In this document: in pieces, positions 35,300 through 47,605 of the stretch
Layout of the letters: each line of letters starts with the position of its first letter
How positions within the stretch are numbered: position 1 is the first letter of the stretch
Source of the DNA: Lumnitzera littorea
Taxonomy: Eukaryota > Streptophyta > Magnoliopsida > Myrtales > Combretaceae
Length of the DNA: 64,000 nucleotides
NCBI GenBank assembly: GCA_024138015.1
Contig: JAMXBB010000010.1
Span: 77,537,671 to 77,601,670 of the forward strand
Direction of reading: 5' to 3'
Made by a program: the position numbers and the translations under genes
The notes under the pieces: generated by a model
What the model was told of the DNA's origin: nothing
The model's input: only the letters and a program-made list of their open reading frames with translations
Databases searched by the model: none

Positions 35300-36035
35300 T
35301 ACAAAGTTGCCAACTTTAACATTATAGATGGAAAGCTCTATAAGAGAAGCTTAAGCATGGCATATCTGAAATGCTTACGACTTACTGAGGCTAAATACGT
35401 CTTATCTAGCCTGCATTTAGGGGTATGTAGCAATCACATCAAGGCTAGAGCTTTGTATGTGAAAGCTTTGAGACTTGGCTAATGATGGCCCACCTTAAAG
35501 AAAGATACCCTTAGAATAATACAAGTTTCTGACTAATGTCAAAAGAACCCTTCCATAGAGAGAGCTTTAAGCACATACCTCATTCAACTCATTAGTCCCT
35601 AACCCTAACGCTAATGAAGACTAGGGTTCATTTCCTAAGACCACTAAGTAAAGGCAGTACATTATTGTAACAATAAACTATTTTACAAAATGGATCGACG
35701 CTAAGGTAATGGCAACCATCATAAAAAGAGTAAGGAGGCTTTTGTTATTAGTAGTATGCTGACCATGTTTAGGATCCCTTATGCCCTTATTATGGACAAC
35801 AGACTTCAGTTTGATAATGACAAATTCAAGGAGTTCTGTAAGACATGTCACATTCAATTATGTTATAACATAGTTATGTACCGTTAGAGTAATGGATAGA
35901 TAGAATCAATCAACAAGGTTATTCTTCATAGCCTACAAAAGAAGTTGAATCAAGTTGGTAGCAAATGGGCAAATGAATTACCCAATATTTTGTGTAGAAA
36001 CCAGACTACACATAAGACTTCGACAACCTTAACCT
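35300..36035 (+). pseudogene. Tat-type integrase remnant
   Basis: Zinc-binding region at 35350-35470 (YLKCLRLTEAKYVLSSLHLG, NHIKARALYVKALRLG) and 35540 (CQKNPSIERALSTYL). The core has VTINYFTKWIDAKVMATI at 35660, with the first catalytic Asp changed to Asn. MDNRLQFDNDKF keeps the second Asp, and IESINKVILHSLQKKL keeps the Glu. It stops matching near KTSTTLT at 36035, where the next element begins. Confidence 0.8.
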
Positions 36036-37410
36036 TTAGTTCATCACAACAGCTCTACAGTAGGTAAACTCTTAAACATGCTTACCCTTAAGACTATCCA
36101 GCTCATTCTGGGTCCCTTATAGGTCCATGACAAGCTAAGAGGTCTTCTTCTGCTTTAGGGCAACCTCCTTTTCCTACCATAAGCTAGCCTCCTTATCTAC
36201 CTTCTCCTTTAAGTTCTTATTCTCCTCTTCCCACTTTGCTTTTTCCTTACCTCATTTTTTCTTAAGCTTCATTTGTTCAACCTCAATACATAGAACTTGA
36301 TCCTTAGCCTCCTTCCTAAAATGAGAAAGAAAAATGCATAGGGAGTGAGTCAAGCAAGATGTACAAAATATAAATAAGACCCTGAGTGGGTAGAAGCTTT
36401 ACTACCTTCTTCTCTTCTACTAAGTTATTGATGATCATAAGCCAATGCTGAGAACACTTGAAAACAAAGAATGAAGTTACAAGGAGATACGAAAACACCA
36501 ACTCTAATAGTATTTGATTAGATCCTTGCATCATGTATTTTGGTAGCAGTGACCTATTAAAGATGGTTAGCACCAGTAGATTGGCAATACTCAACATTAT
36601 TAGTGATCAGACTAACATCCCTTAAAAGATAGATCCCTTCCAATAACTCAGGAGCAATCTTTCCATTGCCTAAGTTGTAATTACTCGTAATGACTTGTTA
36701 GAGAGGACAAAACCAATATACTTGTTTATTTTCCTTCTTAAATGGAGTCATGGGACCAATGATCATTACTGAAGGTTTCTTTGTTTGTAGGTTTGGGAAC
36801 CCCATCAAGTTAGCTAGCATCTTTTTTGCTATCTTCTCCTCAACCTTCTTGTAAAGCCTTTTTCTTGGCAGGATCATGAACAAGAGGTTCCATGGGCTTA
36901 ACATTAGGTTGCTTTATCGATGGATGAACTTCCGCAGCCTTTATCTTCTAGGTAGCTCAATTCTTAGGAGCTTACACCCCCTCTTGTGCCTCTTTTGTAG
37001 TTGATGTTTTAGATAAGTAACTTTCTTTTTCCTTCCATCCTTCGTAAGAGCAGTATCGACCTTCATCTTGCTAAATAGGCTCTTAAAATGTAGGTTCTTG
37101 AGCTGTATGTCTAAAAATTCAAGGACATGTTATGTCAAAAAAATATAAAGATGGAAAAGGATAACTTACAAATGTCGTGACAAGCACAAGCAAGGAAGAC
37201 CACCCAGCCTTTAAAGTAATCAATAAAGGTACCTCTACTAGTAAGCCTACTTAACACAACAAATCTCAAGTAATATAACCTTCTTGGTCTACAATTGTAC
37301 CTTATTTTGTGCCCTCCAAAATGTTCTCATTCCCTTGATCTACACTTACACCCTTTAGGGACCTGACTTCATCTCTATGGAAGATCGAAGCTCTACAGTA
37401 GTACTTGTAA
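36036..37410 (-). pseudogene. Degraded coiled-coil reading frame of unknown origin
   Basis: I do not recognise this protein. On the minus strand, 36300-36070 reads as a charged helix: EAKDQVLCIEVEQMKLKKK, GKEKAKWEEENKNLKEKVDK, EASLW, EKEVALKQKKTS and GTQNELDSLKGKHV, with TAA/TAG stops where Gln or Trp codons are likely. Upstream, 37080-36700 contains basic stretches (KVDTALTKDGRKKKVTYLK). Position and character recall the gag-like first protein of some plant Ty3/gypsy elements, which ends in a coiled coil, but no domain can be confirmed. Orientation is opposite to the neighbouring Tat pol, so it is a separate insertion or rearrangement. Confidence 0.4.
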
Positions 37411-39945
37411 ATGATTATGTCAACATCCCAATAAAACTTGTAAGAGTAAATTACTCTACACTTTCAATATATATTTAAGCATAAATTATTCATAATTGTG
37501 TTCATTTCTAAAGTTCTTGGTACTTAGTTGTGCAATATATTAATTTCGGATGATTTAAAAGCAAGGAGATGAAGTTTATACAAAAACAATGTAACTTAAG
37601 GCAATTACGGTCGTAAAGAGAAAAAAATTTAAAGGAAAACCAAGATGTATTCCATCATAGGCATGATAATGAAAAATTTGACTAATAAGCACTAATCACA
37701 CCTTCCATCATCGGCTTGATTAAGGAAGTTAATATGATCCCCCTATTTGTCACACCCTTGATTATATATCAGGAGGGTAATCACTCCCTTCATCACCAGC
37801 ATGATGATATGAAATGTTCATGACGAAGAGTTCATGTCCATGGTCATAATCGAGATTAGTGTAGATTTTTATTTTCTAAGTCTATCACACCTCGAGTCAT
37901 AAGCGTAATGGGAGTGGATATGAGTATTCTTTTTTAACTTTATCAAACGAACCGACATGTGGAACAAGTCTTAACATTAGGGGGTACCTTGAAGTGGGGT
38001 ATTTTAAGCTCTTTAATGAGAAGAATATAAATATACCATAATTTTTTACGAAAGGGGATATCATCATAACTAACATCATTAAGAACTTTTCACTATAACA
38101 CATCACATCACATCATCAACCTACAACATACCTATTCATCGATCTTGTACCATTTTGTGTTTTGTTCAGTTGTGCTTTACCACAATCATTAATGTAAATC
38201 GTATTCTTCTCATAATTACTTAAGAGAGTACATGGGACTTCGTTGTTCATGTATTAGTAAGACTTCTACAGTGGAATAAAAAGGGGTTTTACTTTTTACT
38301 TATTTCATGTTTTATTTCCTTTTAATTATGATTTCTGTTAGTTTATGTTATCATCTAATTATGTTTGAATAGTACGTTAGGACTTATTACATCCACTTAG
38401 TATGATTATTGTAATATCTCATAAATTAGCAATCAAGACATGAACAATTAAGCATTAGAACAAAACCCTATCTTTGTACGATTAAGGTCAATAGTTAATC
38501 TAGGCCATTCGAGAAAGCAAACCGACTGGGCTAAAAACTTATGAAAAATATGATAACCCTAATCAAAGAATTCTCATATGTTTGGAAATCCATAATATAA
38601 TAAGAATATCAAAAATACAATCAAAATAGTAAGAATTTACTCTATATAAAACCCCAAAGTCGAATTTAGGACAATTGTACTTATATTTAGGGCTTTTGGG
38701 AAAAGTTATTCAATTGAGTCTAAACTTTACGACTAAAATAGAAAACTTAGTTAAAGTGACTTGGTGAAATTAGATTCTTAAAAATGTTACCCAAGATCGC
38801 AATTTTGCCCCTACAAGTATGATTACTTAATATAGTACAAAATTACTCGAAACCTTTAGAATCAAGCTTGGAATGTGACAAAAACTTAAAGATAAGTTAA
38901 TTAAACTATAAAATGAAATAATATAGTATAATTTACTATATAAGTATATACGTATTTTTATGAGTATACCTAGTATAAATAATAATTATACCTATACATT
39001 AACCCGAAAGTTTAAAAATATATATAATAATAATACCACATGACTTCGATCTACTAGTGCTCGAATAGTTTATATCTTTTATAGAAAAATATACTTATAA
39101 GTTGTGTCAATAGATGTAAAATAGTTTATACTATTGTTACTAATAACCACAAAAATATAGATCTTGATAATAGAATAATGAGTATAATAATATTACTAAT
39201 AACACGAGATAATATGTAAAAGTAATTAAATTAGTATAAATCTAATTTTTTGGATATCTATTCTTCATTAGATTGATTGGAAGTATTCATAAGTGTGGGA
39301 AATGTCTGAATTACATATAGACATAGATATATAATCATATAAATAAAAAAGAAATTAAATGAAAAATTTTATGTTTAAGAGACTCTAGAAATTATGATTT
39401 ATGATAACATTTGTAAAATTAAGTTGAACTCTCATGATTAGGATAAAATTTAAACGAAGTAACCATATAACTTTAATATTTTAATTTAAGCTTATTTATA
39501 TGAAACTTTTTTAGAAATATTAAGTTTATCGGATCTAATCGCTATGATGTATAGTTTCATAATTTTAAATATAGCTTAGGATAAATCTTTTAGAATGAAC
39601 TACATGATTATAATAATTAATATTGGTAAGTAAAATGTCATGTAAGATGTATATAAATAAATCCCAAATAATTAGTATAACTTAACTATATATTATATTT
39701 TACTAATATTCTTACTAATAATTATGTTAAAACTCACTTGAAATAACAATACGTGGAAAAAGAAAATTTCAACCATGAATTATTCTTTATTAATAATGTC
39801 AGTGATGAAAAGAAAGAATATTCTTTGAATATTGTAAGAGTTTGGATAAATATTAAATAAAATATAATATAACATAATTTTATAATTTGAATTTAAAAAA
39901 AAAAAAAGATAATCGCCATTTATATGGTAGTGAAATGCACATGGC

Positions 39946-39952
39946 TATAAAA
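39946..39952 (+). promoter_or_regulatory. TATA box of a probable LTR promoter
   Basis: TATAAAA within GGCTATAAAAGCC, followed about 40 bp later by the purine-rich tract at 39986-40170, an arrangement like the leaders of the other LTRs here. Confidence 0.45.
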
Positions 39953-39985
39953 GCCATTTATGCTGTAAGCATTAGAAACAAGGGG

Positions 39986-40170
39986 ATATGGTGAGAGAAA
40001 GAGGGGAGAGGGGAACAGAGAGAGAGAGATGGCAAGAGAGAGTGAAAGTGGAAAAAAAAAAGAAGAAGGAAATAAAACAAAAGAAAAAAGAAGAAGAAAA
40101 AAAGAAAAGAGAAGAAAAAAGGAAGAAGATGAAGAAGGAAAAAAGGAAAAGAAGAAGAAGAAAAAAGGAT
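39986..40170 (+). repeat. Purine-rich (GA/GAA) tract
   Basis: Nearly pure A/G over about 185 bp (GAGAGA then AAGAAGAAA). It produces three overlapping open frames rich in Lys/Arg/Glu or Phe/Ser, none of them real. Confidence 0.85.
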
Positions 40171-40923
40171 TAGAAGATTTAATTTTTCAATGTTCAATAA
40201 TTTTAGGTTACCTTGTTTCTATAATTATAAGTATTGTCTTTTAATTTATATTTAATAATTCTAGAAAAAATATGTTCTTTATTTCATTATTTTTCTTTAT
40301 TGAGTATTTTATATGTACCATTTCATTTTTTTTCGAACTATAAATTTAGAATATTGATAATTGTAAGACTTGTATATTATTAGCATTGATTTTCAAAATG
40401 AGTAGATCCCTAATAATAATCATTTACCAATACTATTAAAAAGAAAACTTTATATTCCTACAAATTTAACATCATTACTTTCGTAAAATTTGAGTATATA
40501 TGATTTATTATATTTTGTTGCAAAATTGTGTGAAAATATATTTTTCAATACATAATACAATATAAATATGATATTAGTTGCTATACAGTTTTAACTGTAT
40601 ACTAGAAATAGAGATACTCTTTAGAAATAATCTTTTAAACAAAACACGTATCACGTATAATTAAGTTCACACAAACTCCATAATACTAACCTTACTAAAG
40701 TCAAATCACTTTACGTAATAAACTAAATGTTTTCTATAATATTATAGAAAATACAATCCTACATCAATTTTTCCATAATTAAAGCGTAATATAAACAATA
40801 GTAAATATGTTTCAATATAATCAAAATAATATAATATAAGTAACAATAAACTGCATTATTAGATATAATCAAGTAAATTGATATAACCTATATGATAAAA
40901 TAAAATACTTAAAATATATGTGG

Positions 40924-40970
40924 ATATATATATATATATAATGTGTATGTATGTAAATATATATATATAT
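40924..40970. repeat. TA microsatellites
   Basis: Two TA runs (40924-40941 and 40957-40970) separated by a TGTATG segment. Confidence 0.85.
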
Positions 40971-42794
40971 GCAAATCTATTCTAAATAACTATATAAATA
41001 ATGTTTCAACTAATTATTAGATAAAACCCTTATGTTTTTATAAATCTTATGAAAACTAAATATGAGCTTCGGTATATATATAGGACTTTCGAGTGAGTAA
41101 AGCCCTAACGTTCCAGATTTTGTCAGAGTAAGTTTCAGTACAAGTAAGCGGGATTCATGCTTTACAATATTTTGCATATTATTTTAGAATATCTCGAGAC
41201 TTTGGTATGTATTGGTGTGTGATTATAATTAGCTGTTTATGTGTAAGTAATGCTTATGGTTGAGTGTTGATTTGCTGTAATGGGAGCTGAGCTCCATGTT
41301 ACGGTCATTTTGTGAATATTATTATGCTTGAATCATTTGAGCTTAGTTGATCACACTAAAAAGATAAACAAACTCAAACTCTCTTAATACCTAACTTAAT
41401 ATGCATCACAACCTATTAGAGCTAACGATTTGGATTCTCAAGCCAAATACGGACTCCTTTCGATGAGGATTGCCGAAATGGTCCTTTGCCTATCCTTAGC
41501 TAAACTAAGTGACAGGAGAGGAGATCATAGTAAGGTTGGGAGCTATGGTTCGAAGGTGGTCATGAGAGGAAGGTGTTCTCTATTGCACAAGCCCTGGTTT
41601 GGTCTGGATTCGTGAGTATGTAACGTTAATCTCCTTAACCCATATTAGAGTAGGCATAATTCCTCTAATCTCATGATGAACCAGATAATGTCGTGCAATG
41701 ACATTTGCTTATATATGCATTGCATCTAACCCACTTAGTTGAGAACCCTACTTATGATGTGCTAGATGTATACTTCTATCTTTGCCCAATTTACTGAGCA
41801 AGTTATCGATCATTCTCCTATAGTTTGTTTTGCAAGTTCCATTCCAAATGGATTACAAATGCCTATCCAAAACCAGAATACTAGTAAATCAGGACAAGAA
41901 GTGAGATATAACAAGAAATTGTTGGTTATTACCCTTAGTAATAGCTTTCTTATCTTTTAAGGAAAACTACACAGGACTCCTTAAGGGGCTTGGTAGTTTT
42001 CAATATCCGATATGCATATGAAAAGATAGGTACTTGTGGGATTTACTATCACTCTTTCATAGGTTCAAATTACAAATTTGTTTCTACCAAAATTATTTCA
42101 AATGATGACTCCATAGGTTTATATCAAATGGGAATCGAATTAGACGCTTCAAAAGAATAGAGTCAAGTATGCCTAGTGTAAACTACATCTAACATAGCAA
42201 CTATAAGATAGGTTTCTATCCTAAGATGGCTCATACGATAGGCTTGTTATGACTCCGCCTTTTCGGGGCATAATAATTAAGTGCATGGAATATTAGTTTC
42301 CCGATGTTTGTTGTTCCTGATAAATTGAACTTAATTAATCTAAGTGCGGTGTAGTATACAACATTAACTTAAGCCAGATTTCAATAGAATATATCAAGAG
42401 ATAATTCTATTGAATAGATCTAATTCATTGGAACACCTTACCCCTAATAGTATAGATGTTATTAGGAAAGTTGCTGCATTCTCAAGGAAATTGAGAAATT
42501 AACATATCATTAATGTGATTTGAGTTGACTTTTAATTCAAAAGAGATTCTAATAGACACAATTAGGATTAAAAGTAAGCAATTTTGAGAAAAATGCTTAC
42601 ATGCTAGTGATTCCTTGCAAATAACAATCTTTAGGATAAGATCAATGGTGATATTATGCTAGGTGGTGAAGTAAGTCTACATGTTAAGTGTATTTTTAGT
42701 AATTGTTTTTATAACCATTGTGTTAGTTGGCATTAGTTTGTGAATTAATGTAGTTTAGCTAACAATTTATAGTTTTAGTCATTAATTAGTTGAT

Positions 42795-43857
42795 AAATTG
42801 AGTTAGTTAGCTCATTAACACACGACTAAGTTTTTTTATTCAATTTGGGGTCTCAACCAGCTCTAGGAGTATTTTGCCCACCTTGGTTAGTTAACTCATT
42901 GAGGTACGACCAAGTTTCCTCTATCAGTTTAGGGTCTTAGCCAGCTCTAGGAGGGCTTTGACTACCTTAGTTAGTTAACTCATTGGGATATGACCAAGTT
43001 TCCTCTATTAGTTTAGGGTCTTAACTAAATCTATGAGCGCTTTACCCACCTTGATTAGTTAACTCATTAGGGTATGACCAAGTTTCCTCTATCAATTTAG
43101 GGTCTTAGCCAACTCTAGGAGCATTTTACCTACCTAGGTTAGTAAGCCTTGTGAGGTACAACCAAATTTTAAATTGATCCCAAATATAGGGTTGCTAATC
43201 CCCGAGAGACGCTCCTACCTAAATTGTCAACTCAAAGGAGCATTACTGAGTCTTTTAGATTGATCCTAATTTAGGGCTGCTAGTCATTGAGAGACATTCC
43301 CGCCTAGGATAGTCAGCTTAAAGGAGCATTACAAAGTCTTCCTAATCAATCAAATTCTAGGGTTGCTAGTCCTTGAGAGGCGCACTTGGCTAGTTTAGTT
43401 AGCATAATAGAGCACTACTAGGTTTCAATTTTGAGTCTTAGCTAACTCTAGAAGTGCTTTACCCACCTTAGTTAGTCAGCTCATTAAAGCACGACAAAGT
43501 TTTCTCTTTCAATTTAGGGCCTTAGTCAGCTCTAAGAGCGCTTTACCCACCTTGGTTAGTCAACTCATTAAGGTACAACCGAATTTTCCTCATTCTTCTT
43601 AGAGCCTTAGCTAACTCAAAGAGCGCTTCACCCGTTTCACCTTAGTTTGTCAGCCCATAAGAGCATGACCAATCTTCAATTCTTCTTTCTGTCTTTTAGC
43701 TAAATCTTAGAGCACCACCCTTCTCTTCTCTAAATCCCAACAAATTGGACCTAAGATAGCTAGCTAGTCGTAACACTTCTTAGGATAGAATCCACTCTTA
43801 GGGCAAAAATAGTGTCCCTTTTGTTTTTGTAGCAAAGTTTTACCCAAACTTCACCAC
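42795..43857 (+). repeat. Second 84-bp array, 3' end of a Tat-like element
   Basis: About ten tandem units of 84 bp. The word TTTAGGGTCTTAGCCAGCTC recurs at 42931 and 43015. Most units carry GTTAGTTAACTCATTG and ACCAAGTTTCCTCTATC, while units from 43130 onward carry the GGGTTGCTAGTCC and GAGAGACGCTCC words of the 13800-17475 array. It ends with the same pre-PPT text (AGCAAAGTTTTACCC, ACTTCACCACAAAG). It is the remains of a second, truncated member of the same non-autonomous family. Confidence 0.85.
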
Positions 43858-43870
43858 AAAGAAGGGCAGC
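43858..43870 (+). other. Polypurine tract of second Tat-like element
   Basis: AAAGAAGGGCAGC directly before the LTR start TATAAACACC, homologous to 17585-17597. Confidence 0.7.
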
Positions 43871-44317
43871 TATAAACACCTAATTTTTGCTCCCCTTTTA
43901 CTTTTCAAGATAGGTTATAAGGTCCTAAATTAGGAAAAAATTCAAAAAAATAGAAAATTAAAGAAAACCCCCAAAAAATAAAGAAATAAAAAAAATAGGA
44001 ATCCTAAAAAATACAAAAAATAGGAAAATAGGAAGAAAAAAAACACAAAAAATAAGAAATTTAGAAAAAATACAAAAATGGAAAAATTTAGGAGAATATA
44101 TAAGAAATTTGAAAGGTCACAGAAAAATTTAAAAAAAATAAAGAATTTAGAAAATAATAAATTTTTAAGTTGCTTAGATAGAGTAGATTCTTAATTTAAT
44201 TAGACTTAAAATAAAGGATCATTGGACTTGGACTTAAATTTAAATCTAACCTAGGCTGGTTTGCACATATGGACAAGGCACAAGGCAACGGCCTAACAGT
44301 AAAGCAATTGGATTAAG
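43871..44317 (+). repeat. Truncated 3' LTR of second Tat-like element
   Basis: Starts TATAAACACC (TG changed to TA) and follows 17598-18045 through the A-rich segment and GGACAAGGCACAAGGCAACGG. It is cut near 44318, where CRM-type gag sequence starts. Confidence 0.75.
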
Positions 44318-46066
44318 GCATTTTCATCTCATTCTAAGTTCATATTTCTCATCTAGCTCGTTAATGCATGGTTTGCAATTTCTTCCACCACATTACTACA
44401 TACCTAGAAAACTCTAATACAACTACTTGAATACGTACTAAGTCTTTGTAATCATAGAAGTCAAAGATCTTTTCAACCTTCTCTTTCCAGTCTGAATACT
44501 CATAAGTATTACCAGATCCATAGAAGCTTGGAACTTGCACCTTAATGTGCTTAGTTCCTCTCGGTGCATAGAGTTTACGTTCATCATACTTAGGAAATTG
44601 CTCATCCTCATCTACAACATCTTTCTCATCACCATCTTCTATCTCAAGTCTTTGTCATGCACATCCTTCAGCTCGGACTAGTCGCATAGGTGGCACATCC
44701 ATAGCACCTAGAGCTCGAATTTCTACTCCTTGTCCTCTCAATCTATTTCATATACCTTATCTTCATTCAACATATCTTTCTAGTGGTTGGTTTTCTACCA
44801 ACCGTTATACAAATGCAGTTAAGTTAGCAACAAAGGCGGTAAGGTTTTGTATCTATTCATTAGTAGTTTATGGGATTTGTTGTTCAGCACAGCCTTAACC
44901 CAAAGAATCACTCTCAACATCACCAATCTCTCCTTGTATATTAGGGTTCAACATTCTTCAACAAGGTTTCCATACTGACACAACCCAACAAAAGGATTCC
45001 TCACAAGACTACCAAATACTTCATAAACTTCAATAACCTCAACACCTGCTCCATTTTGCAATGGGAAAGTAGAATACATAGAACGTGCAACTAATTACGT
45101 AAAACTAAACACTATAGGCACTTAACTATTGGTCGAAGCCTTAAGCTCTGATACTAGGATTATATAATGTGCTTAGGAAATGAGTTAATCACTAGGGCTT
45201 ACCATAGCAAAGGTAAATAATGAATCCTTCGAAATATCGAAGAACAAGGAGATGGAGTAAGCAAAAACACAACAACTTCCGTGAAGTTGCTTATCAAATA
45301 TGATGCATCAATGAACACTATACAACTTAGTATTAAACTTAATATGATGCATAAGTTAATACTAAGGTCCACATGCCCCTAATCCCGAGCTACTCGATAA
45401 GATTAGATAAGAATGTATGTTGTTACTCAAACAGAATATCTCGCAGGAATAGGGAATAATATGTAATGTCTGTATGCAAAAAATTCATTAAGTTGTCTAT
45501 GACTACAAATAAGGGACTATTTATAGTAAGTCTCTTAAGGCAACAACACAATAATGGAAATTACACAAAGGATAAAGTATGAAGAAGATTCCTAATACAA
45601 ACAAAAAAGGTAAATATGACAAAGGACAAAAAGAAATATAGCATGAATGTAAAAAAAAAAAAAAAAGTAAAGGGCAATTGGTAGCCTGTTATTAGGTTTA
45701 CATTTGGAATCTTGGAGCAAAGAAATAGAGTTGTACCAGTATTGGTGTTGTCATAGCTATATTTTACTAAAGGTTGCCGAGGTGATCAAGTGAAGCATTA
45801 GTTTAGTAGAATAGGATAGAAAAGCTTGGCATATAAGGACCTCGGCCTTGGCATTTGGCAAGTTGGTATCTAAGCATTCGATATGTGAATAAGAGAATGA
45901 GTAGACCAATGTATGTCTAAATAGAGTACTCAAAGTGTTCACCATCTGGCCTTCCTAATAGGCATGCTTGTTAGGGCTGAGCTGAGTAAACAAGATTCTC
46001 CTAGCTAGGCCTTGTAAGCCTCTAAGTCTAGCTCGAGTGAGGGGTCCAATGGTCGGCACACCATCA
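44318..46066 (-). mobile_element. 5' fragment of a second CRM-type element
   Basis: Minus-strand LTR (45168-46066, plus orientation TGTGCTTAGG to CACCATCA), PBS (45145-45156) and gag N-terminal half (44318-44980), each aligning with the complete copy at 25770-27558. LTR TATA box TATAAATA (minus) at 45518-45525. Everything downstream of the middle of gag is missing, so it is a truncated relic abutting the Tat-like LTR. The open frame at 45757-45945 is not a gene. Confidence 0.75.
45145..45156 (-). other. Primer-binding site, tRNA-iMet type
   Basis: Minus strand TAGTATCAGAGC, one transition from the usual TGGTATCAGAGC, 11 bp inside the LTR as in the complete copy. Confidence 0.75.
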
Positions 46067-47605
46067 AGATGGGGCATTAGTAAAAATTAGCCATGATTAG
46101 CTAATACTAATGTAAACCTAAAATGTTGAGCTTAGAGTAACTGAAGGTTGGACATCGTTATTTCATATTATATAGGCTGTATGAGTTATAACTTGAACTA
46201 CCTTGATGTACTGAATTACTCTCCTTAGTTTCATCACCCAAAGAGAATTAGGAGGTAAGTGTTGATAGGGATTTTCATACTTAGGCATCAAAAACCTCCA
46301 AATGACTTGAAAGAGCTAATGTATAACCTCTAAAGCTCAATGTCTACCTCCTTTGTTAGCCTTGCAACCATTAAGGGATTGATAATACGAGAACCAAATT
46401 AGCCTGGATTAAAGCTATGTGTATGAAAAGAGGTCAGGTTTATCTCAACTAGTTCGGCTAAGGTGAAAAGAGCTTGAAAAGACTTGGTCCAAACCTCAAG
46501 AGTTCAAATTTAAGTAGAGGCGAGAGTAGTTGGGGATCATTACATAAATAATCGCCCATAGCCCACCAACAATTGACCCACATTCTAGAAATTCAAGGAA
46601 TGGTCCGTAATTCAAATTCCACTTGTAGAGATTCTAGAGGCAACAGCTGCAAGGTCATTCTATGTAAATAGAAGTTGACTCCATATAGTAAGCTTCTTCT
46701 AGACACTCAAATCTCACTTTCTACTTTCCCTTCTCTTCACATTTCACTACCAAAACCTCACTTAGGCATCGAAGTGACTGAACTATCATCTCCTAAGCAC
46801 CCCCATAACATAACATTTCTTTTTTGTAGGCTTGAAAGTCATCCAGCAAACTAAGTTCACTTTTTACCAAATTTAACTATCTAACAACTTCAATAGAGTT
46901 AGTTTAAGCTACTAATAATAACATCTCAATCAAGTAATGAACAATTTCAATAGAGTTAGTAGAGTAAGGTTAGATTTGTTTTGAGCTTCTCCTCACCAAT
47001 AAAATCTAGGTGTAATCCGAACAACTTGCATACATGTTGAGTTGAGCTGCAAACTTAAAGAGCAACATGGCATTGTAAACACAACAACAAAGCTAGTAAC
47101 GATATGTCAAGCTGAGCAACTATCTTCACTTTATTCCAAACAGATGCAACAAGCATCTAACTAAGCCTGAACATTTCTTTCTTCATGTTTTATTCATCAA
47201 CATACATACTAACTTTAGTCTTTTTTGTGTAGGTATTTAGTAGTAGTTTTTTTTGTCACTATCAATAGTTTTTATTTCATTATATTTGTGATTTTTATCA
47301 TGTGCATATTAAGTACTAACATAGTTTCTTTTGTAAGTCTTTATATTATTAGTATTCTTTATGTAATTTGCATATCATATCAAATTGCATGTTTTTTCCC
47401 TAAAAGTGTCGCATATTTTATTTCTTTTGCATATTTTTATAAAAATTACATATTTTTTTTACATAAAATTTACATGTTTAATACTCTTGCATATTTTTTT
47501 GAAAAAACTAGCATATTTTTAGAAAATTCCTTATCTTTAAAAAAATTACATGTTTTTTAGAGAATTGCATTTTTTTTTTAGAAAAATTATATTTTTAGGT
47601 ACAGT
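46067..47605. other. Unassigned AT-rich region with poly-T minisatellite
   Basis: 46067-47220 shows no coding frame, array or LTR end I can support. 47225-47605 is T-rich with diverged repeats of GCATATTTTT / ACATGTTTTT roughly every 25-40 bp. The same text (ACATTGCATTTTTTAAAAG) resumes at 51410, so the LTR at 47606-51381 is inserted in it. The open frame at 47225-47560 is low-complexity. Confidence 0.5.

Larger units (their letters stand above)
37411..42794 (+). other. AT-rich LTR-like region, no genes seen
   Basis: About 5.4 kb without coding potential. TGTCAACATCCC at 37418 and TGTAATATCTC at 38412 resemble LTR starts, and a TATA box at 39946 is followed by a purine-rich leader. I therefore suspect one or two plus-strand Tekay-like LTRs, but I could not find convincing ends or duplications. 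41400-42790 has no recognisable content; frames at 41430-41615 and 41766-41960 show no family features. Confidence 0.35.

Noticed and set aside
39988..40244. Overlapping Lys/Arg/Glu-rich open frames
   Set aside because: Direct product of a purine-only tract; the same DNA is open in three frames.
45745..45945. Gene in the CRM-type LTR
   Set aside because: Lies wholly within the LTR aligned with 20877-21882 and 26586-27558, where it is not open.
47225..47560. 111-codon hydrophobic frame, possible membrane protein
   Set aside because: T-rich low-complexity repeat read as Phe/Ile/Val; ends in repeated GCATATTTTT words.
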